In this document: one piece after another, positions 42,913 to 51,138 of the stretch
Position numbering within the stretch: the first letter of the stretch is position 1
Layout of the letters: each line of letters begins with the position of its first letter
Source: Streptomyces sp. NBC_00663
Lineage (GTDB): Bacteria; Actinomycetota; Actinomycetes; Streptomycetales; Streptomycetaceae
DNA: 64,000 bases
NCBI RefSeq assembly: GCF_036226885.1
Contig: NZ_CP109027.1
Location: forward strand, 6,572,001-6,636,000
Direction of reading: 5' to 3'
Notes under the pieces: generated by a model
Told to the model about the DNA's origin: nothing
The model's input: the letters and a program-made list of their open reading frames with translations, nothing else
Database searches by the model: none
Program-made: the position numbers and the translations under genes

Positions 42913-45527
42913 TCCTCGCCCGCCTGCCGCACCCGGCCGATGATGATCGGAGCCAGGTCCTGGTTCTCCCGCCCGAGCAGCCTGCCCACCTCCTCGGGCT
43001 GCGCGCTGAGCCAGTCCTGGGCGGTGCGGTAGCGCGCGGCGAGCTGGTCGAGGGAGGTCGCGGGCAGTACGACCGGGGCGATGAGGTCGGCGAGCCGCCG
43101 GGGCGAGATGTAGCGGGGGTGGCCGGCCCTGCCGAGCAGTTCGCGGATGTCGCCCGACCGCCACATCGCGGCCCGCAGCGTCTCCGCGAGGGACATGTCG
43201 GCGAGCGAGTACTCGATGTACAGCATCGCCCGCAGGTCGGCCGGGAGTTCGGTGCCGTCGGTGGCGGCGGCGTTCTCGCGCAGCAGGACGACCGGGCGGT
43301 CCCGGCGGTCGGTGAAGGCGGCGCCGAGTTCGAACATCACATTGGGGTTGCTGTCGGTGATCTCGGCGATGAAGCCGTCGGCCGCGTCCATGAGGATCTG
43401 GACGTTGTCGAGGAGCCGGTCGGACTCCAGCCGGTCGTTGGCCAGGACGAGCTCGAAACCCCAGTGGTGCTCGACCACTTCACGGCAGGCCTCGACCACG
43501 GGGCGGTAGCGGTCGGCGAACGGGGTGATCATGAAGAAGCTGCGGTGGTCGGACCGCTTCCCGTCGCTCGCCCGGCTGCGGTTCTGCACCGCCCGCAGCC
43601 GGTCGTCCAGCGCCTTGCAGCGGGCCTCCAGTTCCAGCGCCTCCAGGCTGCGGCCCATCAGCTGCTGCAACTGGTCGTGGAAGGCGGTGGCCGCCTGGGC
43701 GCTGATCAACTGCCCGTTGGCCAGCACCGCGCTGTGGTACAGCGCCCGCATCAGCTTCCTGACCTCGACGTCGGCGGTGCCCTGGTGCGCGGCGAGGCGC
43801 TGCACCAGGTCGTTGCGGGCGTTGATGGTCAGCCGCTGGCCGGTGCCGCGCATCATGCGCTGGACCGCCTCGGCCATCTCCCGTGTCCCGGGGGAGGCGT
43901 TGGGGTCGAGAAGCACCTCCTCGGCCTTGATCTGGGCCTCCGTCCGCGCGTCCGTCCGCAGCACCGCCGCGATGTCCGGGGGCTCGAACTCCCGGGCCTC
44001 GGTACGGATGGCGTGGCCCTGGGGGGTGCGCAGCACCGCGCTCATCCGGTCCGCGAGCTTCTGCACCGCCACGCTGTCCTCCCCGCCGGCCGGCCGGAAG
44101 ATGGCGTCGCCGGACGGGGCGTCCTCCCGGTCGATGTGGACCAGCCGCAGATTGACGCCGGGCAGACCGGTGTAGGCGTCGAGGAGTTCGGGCTCGAACA
44201 GGTAACTGGCGTCCACCACCGTGGTCTTGGCCGCGTTGGCGATCTTGAAGAACTGGCGGGCGGCGTCGGCGCCGGTCACACACTGGAGCGTCTTGGTCTG
44301 GCCGGGCGCGCCGGGCAGCCGGTCCAGGATCTCGGGGAGCGTGCGCAGGGCGACACCGGTGCCGGTGCTCTCCAGCGGGTCGCTCACGCTGTCGTCGCCG
44401 GGCTCGTCCGGGAGCCGGTTGGTCCGCCACAGCAGCAGGTCGGCGAACTTTGCGAAGAACTCCTCGTAGTAGTAGCTGGCCGCGGCGAAGCTCATCCGGT
44501 GGTAGCGGGCGATCCCCGCGAACCGCTCCCGCTGGGAGTCGCGGAGGCGTTCGAGGTGCTCGATGACGAGGTTGCCGAGCGCGTCGCGCAGGGCCGCCCA
44601 CTGGTCGTCCCGCAGATAGTTGTCGCGGGCCGCCGTGGGCGTCAGGTCCGGGGTGTTGATCACGCCGTTCACGAACCGGGCCCACTGGGGCAGGATGTCC
44701 GGCTGGTCCTCGCACAGGAACATCCGGCGCTGGAACACCCGGATCATGCGGGGCTGGTCGACGGTGTAGAAGCGGTCGCGGGTGATGTAGAGGACGCCCT
44801 CCGCCCTCACCTCCCCGCGCAACTGGACCGGGATGACCTCCAGCACCCGGTCGTTGAGCGTGCGCTCCACGTAGTACCGCAGGTCGTAGCTGAGCTCCTC
44901 CGGGGTGAGGCCGCCCTTCTCCCACGGCATGTGCATGGTGTTCTCGGGCTCGCGCGAGCCGTTGAGGTGGATCGGCGTGGTGAGCATGTCGGCGTAGCGC
45001 CGGATCAGCGCGCGGACCTCGGACTCCTGGATGATGCCGCGGTCCTCGACGCCGGCCAGGGAGACGGTGACGGTGGTGCCCGGCGTCGCGACCTCGTGCT
45101 CGGTGAGCCGGTACTCCTTGCTGCCCTCGTTCTCCCACAGCCAGCCGGTGTCCTCGCCCACCTTCCGGGTCGTCACCCGCACCTTGGAGGCCACCACGAA
45201 CGCGGCCAGGAACCCGATGCCGAACTGGCCGATCAGGGTGTCGTCCTGCTCGCGTTCCTGCTTGGTGAGGCTCTTGCCGACGTTCGACAGGTACTTGACG
45301 AGGTCCGTCTCGTTCATGCCGATGCCGGTGTCCCGGACGGTGATCTCCAGGTCCTGCGGCCGGGTCTCCACGTCGATCCGGCCCGCCACCCCGTCCGCCC
45401 AGGCCCGCCTGCGGATCCCGTCGTGCGCGTTCTGGATCAGCTCGCGAATGAACACCTTCTTCTCGCTGTAGAGGTTGTTCGCGATCATCTGGATGAGACC
45501 CTCGAAGTCGAACGACATCTCAGGCAT
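42909..45527 (-). CDS. HSP90-like GHKL ATPase fused to a TIR/nucleoside-deoxyribosyltransferase-like domain
   Basis: 872 residues. Residues 1-220 are a genuine HSP90 ATPase: N-box ELIQNAHDGIRRRAW (Glu29, Asn33, Asp36), DTGIGM (66-71), VGKSLTKQ (83-90), GQFGIGF (100-106). A HtpG-like middle domain follows (QPRMIRVFQRRMFL; LPQWARFVNGVINTPDLTPT, then ARD where HtpG has SRE). The HtpG C-terminal dimer domain is not recognisable; instead there are about 250 divergent residues and, from 663, SFFMITPFADRYRPV to NPNVMFELGAAF (727-738), a Rossmann-like domain similar to TIR-like and deoxyribosyltransferase-like effectors. ATG 45527 has GGAGG 5 bases upstream. Likely a sensor/effector ATPase rather than a housekeeping chaperone. 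Confidence 0.82.
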   Translation of the reverse strand: MPEMSFDFEGLIQMIANNLYSEKKVFIRELIQNAHDGIRRRAWADGVAGRIDVETRPQDLEITVRDTGIGMNETDLVKYLSNVGKSLTKQEREQDDTLIGQFGIGFLAAFVVASKVRVTTRKVGEDTGWLWENEGSKEYRLTEHEVATPGTTVTVSLAGVEDRGIIQESEVRALIRRYADMLTTPIHLNGSREPENTMHMPWEKGGLTPEELSYDLRYYVERTLNDRVLEVIPVQLRGEVRAEGVLYITRDRFYTVDQPRMIRVFQRRMFLCEDQPDILPQWARFVNGVINTPDLTPTAARDNYLRDDQWAALRDALGNLVIEHLERLRDSQRERFAGIARYHRMSFAAASYYYEEFFAKFADLLLWRTNRLPDEPGDDSVSDPLESTGTGVALRTLPEILDRLPGAPGQTKTLQCVTGADAARQFFKIANAAKTTVVDASYLFEPELLDAYTGLPGVNLRLVHIDREDAPSGDAIFRPAGGEDSVAVQKLADRMSAVLRTPQGHAIRTEAREFEPPDIAAVLRTDARTEAQIKAEEVLLDPNASPGTREMAEAVQRMMRGTGQRLTINARNDLVQRLAAHQGTADVEVRKLMRALYHSAVLANGQLISAQAATAFHDQLQQLMGRSLEALELEARCKALDDRLRAVQNRSRASDGKRSDHRSFFMITPFADRYRPVVEACREVVEHHWGFELVLANDRLESDRLLDNVQILMDAADGFIAEITDSNPNVMFELGAAFTDRRDRPVVLLRENAAATDGTELPADLRAMLYIEYSLADMSLAETLRAAMWRSGDIRELLGRAGHPRYISPRRLADLIAPVVLPATSLDQLAARYRTAQDWLSAQPEEVGRLLGRENQDLAPIIIGRVRQAGEE

Positions 45528-45613
45528 GGGCGACCTCCCCCGTAGACCCCAACTCGGCGCGCCAAAAGGGGTATTCGGAAGGGTATCGCCGGATCTTCAG
45601 CCGGGGGAGGGGT

Positions 45614-47014
45614 TCACGACGGCGCCTGCCAGGTGACCGTGGTCCCCGCGTCCCCGTCCCCGGCCGCCCTGTCGTCGCGCACCGTCAGCCGCACCCCGTC
45701 CCGCCCGTCCGGCAGCACCGCCGTGGCGTCCACGGCGACCTCGATACGCCCCACCCCCGACCGGCGCGACGCCTCGGCCAGCGCCCGCCGCAGGGCGGTC
45801 AGCAGCTGCCCGGCGACCTGCTCGGGAACCCGGCTCTCCACGGCCCCCGTGAACCGGACCGACGGCGCGAACCCCAGCACGGCCGCCGCCCCCGCCGTCT
45901 CCCGCAACACCCTGCCCCGGAAGGTGGTCGGGGCGTCGGCGGGCGGCTGCTGGAGCGCGAAGATCGTCGTCCGCACCTCCTGGATGGTCGACTGGAGCTC
46001 GTCGACCGCCCTGCCCAGCGTCTCCCGGACGTCCTCCGCCCCGCTCCGCCGCTGGGTCGACTCCAGCATCATCCCGGTGGCGAACAGCCGCTGGACGACC
46101 AGGTCGTGCAGATCGCGGGCGATACGGTCGCGGTCCTCGAAGACGGCGAGGAGCTCACGGCGGTGCTGGGCGTCCGCGAGGACGAGGGCGAGGGCGGCCT
46201 GGGAGGCGAACTGGACGGCCAGCAGGCGTTCGACGGAGGTGTACGGGCGGTCGCCGCGCCGGCGCGGGAGGGCCAGGGTGCCGATCAGCCGGCCGTCGGC
46301 CTGGAGCGGCAGCATCATGCTGGGCCCGAAGCGGTGCCGTACGTGGGTCGTCATCCGGGGGTCGGTCGCCGAGTCGTCGACGAACACCGGTTCCCCGCCC
46401 AGGAGTTGCTTCAGGACCGGGCTCCCGGGGGCGATGGTGGTGCCGACGATGTCACCGGGATCGCCGTACGTCGAAGCGGTCACGATCTCCATGCCGCCCG
46501 CCTCGGTGGGCTGGAGGATGACGCCGGCGGAGGCGTCGGCGAGGATGCGGGCGCGTTCGGCGACGGTCGTCAGGGCGTCGGCCGCCGACCCGTCGCTCAG
46601 CAGCGCCGTCGTGACGGCCGCGGCCCCCTCGATCCACCGCTCCCGCTGCCGGGCCGCCTCGTACAGCCGGGCGTTGCCGATCGCGATGCCGGCCTGGGCG
46701 GCGAGGACGTGCAGGAGCTGCTCGTCCTCGGGGGTGAACGTCTCCTTCCCCGCGAGATGCAGGGTGCCGAACTCCTCGTCCCGCACCCGGATCGGCACGG
46801 TGACCGCGGCGGTCGCCGGCATCGCGCCGCCCGGGGTGCGCATCTCCAGGAGCCCGTCCTGGCCCGGGTCGGCCGTCCCGAGCGCGGCGTACCGGGCGCC
46901 GGTGAGCTCGGCGGCGGCGTCCACGATGTGCTGGAGAGTGGTGCGCAGTTCGAGGTCGGTGCCGACGCTGAGGACGGCCTCCAGGAGGGGCGGGAGCGGG
47001 TCCGCGCCGGTCAC
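45614..47014 (-). CDS. GAF-GAF sensor kinase-like protein (DevS type) with truncated ATPase domain
   Basis: 466 residues. Two GAF domains (about 12-120 and 140-285) precede a HisKA_3 helix DRDRIARDLHDLVVQRLFATGMM with His303. The C-terminal ATPase domain is only about 70 residues: the N-box position reads RALAEASRRS without Asn, DDGxG is DDRAAG, and the region between the D-box and the final GTTVTWQAP, including the G2 box, is missing. ATP-dependent autophosphorylation is therefore unlikely. GTG 47014 starts 9 bases after the mbl stop. It may be a ligand-binding adaptor or be phosphorylated by another kinase. Confidence 0.82.
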   Translation of the reverse strand: MTGADPLPPLLEAVLSVGTDLELRTTLQHIVDAAAELTGARYAALGTADPGQDGLLEMRTPGGAMPATAAVTVPIRVRDEEFGTLHLAGKETFTPEDEQLLHVLAAQAGIAIGNARLYEAARQRERWIEGAAAVTTALLSDGSAADALTTVAERARILADASAGVILQPTEAGGMEIVTASTYGDPGDIVGTTIAPGSPVLKQLLGGEPVFVDDSATDPRMTTHVRHRFGPSMMLPLQADGRLIGTLALPRRRGDRPYTSVERLLAVQFASQAALALVLADAQHRRELLAVFEDRDRIARDLHDLVVQRLFATGMMLESTQRRSGAEDVRETLGRAVDELQSTIQEVRTTIFALQQPPADAPTTFRGRVLRETAGAAAVLGFAPSVRFTGAVESRVPEQVAGQLLTALRRALAEASRRSGVGRIEVAVDATAVLPDGRDGVRLTVRDDRAAGDGDAGTTVTWQAPS

Positions 47015-47023
47015 GGGGCTCGC

Positions 47024-48061
47024 CTAGTCGGTGATCGGGTCCAGCGCCAGCGGCTCGATACGGCCCTCCAGCATCGCGCCCAGGCCCTCCACCGCGCACA
47101 CCTCGGGGCGTTCCGCGATGTGCACCGGCATGCCCGTCGCCTGGCGCAGCATCTGGTCGAAGCCGGGGAGCAGGGCGCTGCCGCCGACCATCATGATGCC
47201 GCGGTCGGCGAGGTCGGCCACCAGGTCGGGCGGGCAGTCCCGCAGCACCTTGCCGATGCCGTCCAGGACGGCCGTGAGCGGGGTCTGGATCGCGTCGCGG
47301 ACGGCGGCGGTGTCGACCTGGACGGAACGGGCGAGACCGGTGGCGACGTCACGGCCGTGGATCTCGGTGGAGGCGGGCCCCGAGGCGGTCAGACCGTTCC
47401 CGGACAGGGCGAGCTGGAGCGGTCGTACGGACTGGCTCGGCAGCATCAGCTCGTGCTGGTGGCGCAGGTGCTGCACGATCGCGTGGTCGACGGCCTCGCC
47501 GCCGACGGGGATGCGGACGGCGTTCACGATCGAGCCGAGGGAGAGGACGGCGACCTGGGTGGCCGCCGCGCCGCAGACCAGCACCATGGTGGCCTCGGGC
47601 CGCTCCACGGGCAGTCCGCAGCCCACCGCGGCGGCGATGAGGGTGTCCACCAGCTCCACGCGGCGGGCGCCCAGACCGACCAGGGTCTCGATGGCGGCAC
47701 GCTGGGCCAGCGGGTCCGCGTCGTGCGGGGTGCAGGCGGCGGCGCGCAGGATCGGCTTGCGGCGCAGCGAGCGGCGGATCTTGTCGCCGAGCAGGTGCCG
47801 CAGCATGCGCTGCGCCATCTCGATGTCGACGACGGTGCCGCCGGAGACGGGGCGGACGACACGGATGTAGTCGGGGGTGCGGCCCGTCATCTTCTCCGCG
47901 AAGTCGCCGACCGCGATCAGCGCGCCGGTGCGGGTGTTCACGGCGGCGACGGACGGCTGGTCGACGACGAGCCCGGCGCCCTTCACGTACACCCGCGTCC
48001 TCGCCGCGCCCAGGTCGACGGCGAAGTGGCAGCGGCGCAGCTGCTCCAGACTGGCGGTCAT
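47024..48061 (-). CDS. mbl: MreB-like actin homologue Mbl
   Basis: 345 residues, actin/Hsp70 fold. Phosphate-1 loop FAVDLGAARTRVYVKGAG and the C-terminal adenosine loop MMVGGSALLPGFDQML are recognisable. The phosphate-2 motif, normally DIGGGTTEVAV in MreB, is VCGAAATQVAV (residues 162-172), losing the Asp and glycines. In S. coelicolor Mbl depends on MreB for localisation and contributes to spore wall synthesis. ATG 48061 has GGGAGGA upstream. First of a possible operon with the kinase-like, HSP90-like and TPR-like genes. Confidence 0.87.
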   Translation of the reverse strand: MTASLEQLRRCHFAVDLGAARTRVYVKGAGLVVDQPSVAAVNTRTGALIAVGDFAEKMTGRTPDYIRVVRPVSGGTVVDIEMAQRMLRHLLGDKIRRSLRRKPILRAAACTPHDADPLAQRAAIETLVGLGARRVELVDTLIAAAVGCGLPVERPEATMVLVCGAAATQVAVLSLGSIVNAVRIPVGGEAVDHAIVQHLRHQHELMLPSQSVRPLQLALSGNGLTASGPASTEIHGRDVATGLARSVQVDTAAVRDAIQTPLTAVLDGIGKVLRDCPPDLVADLADRGIMMVGGSALLPGFDQMLRQATGMPVHIAERPEVCAVEGLGAMLEGRIEPLALDPITD

Positions 48062-48247
48062 GGCAGGTCCTCCCGAGAGCACAGACCGGGGGGCGCGCCG
48101 GGTGGCGGGCCTCACTGGCATCGTGTGGGGGCCGGGGGTGGGGCGCCTTTTGGAGGGGGCTGTGTGGGGCGCGGCTGAATGGGGGGTTTTGCGGCTTATG
48201 TCCCATGTAAATATTGGATAAGGGTTGTCCGGAGCCCGGGGCGGCGC

Positions 48248-49597
48248 CTATCCGTCAGCCCCGGTCGGCACCTGTCCGTCGTCGCGGATCACGCCCAGCT
48301 CCCTCAGGTCCTGGGGTCGGATGCGGAGTTGGTTCGCTGTCGGTTCGACCTCGGTGGCCGGGCGTTTCAGGATGGCCGTCGCCAGTTCCGGGGCGATCAC
48401 CGAGAAGTAGCTGTCGGGCGTGGCCCAGGTGCTGCCCGGTGCCGCCAGTGCCAGTGCGCCGCCCGAGCCGCCCTCGCCGATCAGGAGCGTGGTGACGGGG
48501 GTGCGGGCGGCGGCGACCGTCAGGAACAGGTCCGCGATCGCCGCGCCCGCACCCTGCCGCTCGGCCTCCGCGTCATTGGCGGCGCCGGGCGTGTCCACCA
48601 GCGTCAGCACCGGGATGCCGAGCCGGTCCGCCAGCCGGATCAGCCGGGTGGCCGTGCGGTAGCCCGCCGGGCGGGTCGCCGTCCCGGTCTGCGCCGCGTA
48701 GGCGACCGTACGGCCGTCCCGCTCGCCGAAGCCGCAGAGCATCCCGGGATCGGTGCCGCCGCACCGGTCACCGGAGAGGGACAGGCGGTGCGTGAAGTAG
48801 GCGTCCAGGTAGGCCGTCGCCCGGGGGCGCTGCGGGGAACGGGCGCGGCGGACCGCCTCCCAGCCGGTCGCGGGCAGGTCCGTCGTGCCGAGCGGGGCGG
48901 GCACCGGCGCCGGACCGTCGCTCGGCCGCGTCAGCAGCCGCAGCCAGCGGCCCAGCGTCTCCCGGAGCTTTTCCGGCTCCACCACGGCGTCGGCGGCGCC
49001 CGCCGCGACCTGTGCCCGCGCCGTGTACGCCGCCGGGTCCGCGTCCGCCGGGCGGACCCGGGAGCCCGCGAAGCCGACCTGGGCGCCGGGCAGCGCGAGG
49101 GTCACGTCGGCACCCGCGCCGAGGGTGGCCCAGCCGCCGCCCGTGGTGGGGTCGCGCAGGACGGCGATCTGCGGCAGGCCCGCCTCGCGCGTGAGCGCCG
49201 ACTGGCGTGCCACCCGCTGGAGTTGGGTCAGCGCGAGCATGCCCTCCTGCATCCGGCTGCCGCCCGTCGCGACCAACGGGACCACGGGGAGCCGGTGTGC
49301 GCGGGCATGGCGGTACGCCGCCTCCAGCCGGTCGCCGGTCCGCACGCCCAGCGACCCGCCGAGGAAGCCGAACTCGAACGCGATCAGCACGGCCCGGGCG
49401 CCCTCGACGTGTCCCGTTCCGCACACGACCGATTCCTCCTCGCCGGTGCGCTCGGCGGCGCGGGCACGCGAGTCGCCGTAGCCCGCCCAGGCGAGCGGGC
49501 CGTCCGGTGGGCCCGATTCCCGCTCCGGGTGCGGGAGTTCGGTGAAGTCGTCGGTCACCAGGGCCAGGGCCTCGCGGGCGGACAGGCGCTCAGGCAT
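48248..49597 (-). CDS. Acetyl/propionyl-CoA carboxylase carboxyltransferase, fused beta-alpha type
   Basis: 449 residues containing two crotonase-like carboxyltransferase halves. The N-terminal beta-like half has EFGFLGGSLGVRTGDRL and ATGGSRMQEGMLAL; the C-terminal alpha-like half (about 240-449) has LVDTPGAANDAEAERQG and GEGGSGGALALAAP. The zinc ribbon of E. coli AccD is missing. It transfers carboxyl from biotin to an acyl-CoA. ATG 49597 overlaps the matB stop by 8 bases (ATGCCTGA), so it is co-translated with malonyl-CoA synthetase; both supply malonyl-type extender units. Confidence 0.88.
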   Translation of the reverse strand: MPERLSAREALALVTDDFTELPHPERESGPPDGPLAWAGYGDSRARAAERTGEEESVVCGTGHVEGARAVLIAFEFGFLGGSLGVRTGDRLEAAYRHARAHRLPVVPLVATGGSRMQEGMLALTQLQRVARQSALTREAGLPQIAVLRDPTTGGGWATLGAGADVTLALPGAQVGFAGSRVRPADADPAAYTARAQVAAGAADAVVEPEKLRETLGRWLRLLTRPSDGPAPVPAPLGTTDLPATGWEAVRRARSPQRPRATAYLDAYFTHRLSLSGDRCGGTDPGMLCGFGERDGRTVAYAAQTGTATRPAGYRTATRLIRLADRLGIPVLTLVDTPGAANDAEAERQGAGAAIADLFLTVAAARTPVTTLLIGEGGSGGALALAAPGSTWATPDSYFSVIAPELATAILKRPATEVEPTANQLRIRPQDLRELGVIRDDGQVPTGADG

Positions 49598-51050
49598 GCA
49601 GGGCCCGCTTCATGATCTTCCCCATGTCGTTGCGGGGCAGGGCGTCCAGGTGGTGGACGACACGCGGTCGCTTGTGCGGGGCGAGTCGGAGGGCGACGTG
49701 GTCGGCCAACTCGTCGAGGAGCGGAGGCGATTGGGGATCCGTCGGCACGATCCAGGCGACGATCCGCTCACCCAGGTCCGCGTCCGGCTCGCCGGTCACC
49801 GCCGCCTCCCGTACCCCCGGATGCTCCAGGAGCGCGTTCTCGATCTCACCCGCCCCGATCTTGTAACCCCCGCTCTTGATCAGGTCGGTGGCCTTGCGGC
49901 CGACGATCCTGACGTACCCGTCGGGATCGCGCACCGCCATGTCGCCGGTGCGGAACCAGCCGTCGGCCGTGAACGCCGCCGCCGTCGCGTCCGGCCGGTT
50001 GAGGTACTCGGTGAACAGGTTCGTCCCGCGCACCTGGATCTCACCCACCGTCTCACCGTCGTACGACGTGATCGGCGCCCCGTCCTCCTCCACGAGCCGC
50101 AGCTCCACGCCCGGCAGCGGCACGCCGACGGTGCCCGCGCGCGCCTCCCCGTCCGCGCGCACGCTCGTGTTCATCAGGGTCTCCGTCATGCCGTACCGCT
50201 CGATCACCCGGCGGCCGGTCGCGGCCGTGATGCGCTCGTGGTCGTGCACGGGCAGGGCGGCCGAGCCCGAGACCAGGAGGCGGGCTCCGGCCAGGGCCTT
50301 CGCCAACTCGGGGTCCTCGGGGAGGGCCTGGGCGATCCGGTGGTACATCGTCGGCACCCCGAACAGCATCGTCGCACCGGCGTTCAGCTCGCGTGCCACG
50401 CCCTCCGTGGAGAAACGGCCCAGGTGGCGCACCGAACCCCCGCGCCGCAGCGGGCCCAGGGTGCCCAGCACCAGACCGTGCACATGGAACAGCGGCAGCC
50501 CGTGCACCAGCACGTCCTCGCCGGTCCAACGCCAGGCGTCCGCGAGCGCGTCCAGGGTCGCGGCGACCGCCCGGCGCGGGATGACCGCGCCCTTGGGCGG
50601 GCCGGTGGTACCGGAGGTGTAGACGACGAGGGCGGGAGTCTCGGCGGAGACGTCCGGGTGGGGGAAGGCGCCGCCCGTGGTGGGCTGCGCCGAGACGTCC
50701 AGGCGTTCCAGGTTCCCCAGTGCGGACGGGAGTTCGTCGCCGGGTGCGGCCAGGACCAGCGTCGGCGCGCTGTCGGACAGGATGTGCCCGAGCTCCTTCT
50801 CCCCGGACCTGGGGTTGAGCGGTACGGCGGCGACACCGGCCTCCAGCGCCGCCACCACCGCCACCGCGGTCTCCAGCGCCGGAGTCGCCCAGACGGCCAC
50901 TCTGCCCGCCCCGGCGATCCGCCGCGCGAGGGCACCGGTGACGGCGGCGAGCTCGCCGTACGTCAGGGAACGCTCGCCGAACCGCAGCGCTGCCCGTTCG
51001 GGCGGGCCGTCGGTGAGGGCCGGGAAAAGTACCGGGAAAAGGGAGGACAC
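49590..51050 (-). CDS. matB: Malonyl/methylmalonyl-CoA synthetase
   Basis: 486 residues, ANL fold. VVYTSGTTGPPKGAVIPRRA (P-loop), GLPLFHVHGLVLG, ERYGMTETLMNTS, RTGDMAVRDPDGY, GRKATDLIKSGGYKIGAGEIEN and the C-terminal LPRNDMGKIMKRAL with the catalytic Lys. The sequence matches, from memory, S. coelicolor MatB nearly end to end, including RYGMTETLMNTSVRADGE. It makes malonyl- or methylmalonyl-CoA from the free diacid and ATP for polyketide and fatty acid synthesis. GTG 51050 has AAGGAG 8 bases upstream. Followed by the coupled carboxyltransferase gene. Confidence 0.93.
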   Translation of the reverse strand: MSSLFPVLFPALTDGPPERAALRFGERSLTYGELAAVTGALARRIAGAGRVAVWATPALETAVAVVAALEAGVAAVPLNPRSGEKELGHILSDSAPTLVLAAPGDELPSALGNLERLDVSAQPTTGGAFPHPDVSAETPALVVYTSGTTGPPKGAVIPRRAVAATLDALADAWRWTGEDVLVHGLPLFHVHGLVLGTLGPLRRGGSVRHLGRFSTEGVARELNAGATMLFGVPTMYHRIAQALPEDPELAKALAGARLLVSGSAALPVHDHERITAATGRRVIERYGMTETLMNTSVRADGEARAGTVGVPLPGVELRLVEEDGAPITSYDGETVGEIQVRGTNLFTEYLNRPDATAAAFTADGWFRTGDMAVRDPDGYVRIVGRKATDLIKSGGYKIGAGEIENALLEHPGVREAAVTGEPDADLGERIVAWIVPTDPQSPPLLDELADHVALRLAPHKRPRVVHHLDALPRNDMGKIMKRALHA

Positions 51051-51138
51051 GCGTCGTACTCCTTCACTGTCGCCGTCTGTCGGCATCTGTCGCCACGATC
51101 CCTCCGTACACCATCGGCCGCCGGAAGAAACGCCCGCC

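Noticed and set aside
42909..45527. Ordinary housekeeping HtpG
   Set aside because: The N-terminal and middle domains fit, but the C-terminal dimerisation domain is absent and a different Rossmann-like domain ends the protein; length is 872 instead of about 620-640.
48062..48247. AT-richer intergenic stretch before mbl as an origin or regulatory RNA
   Set aside because: Contains a short AT patch (near 48200-48225), but no DnaA boxes, stable hairpin or clear promoter could be made out.
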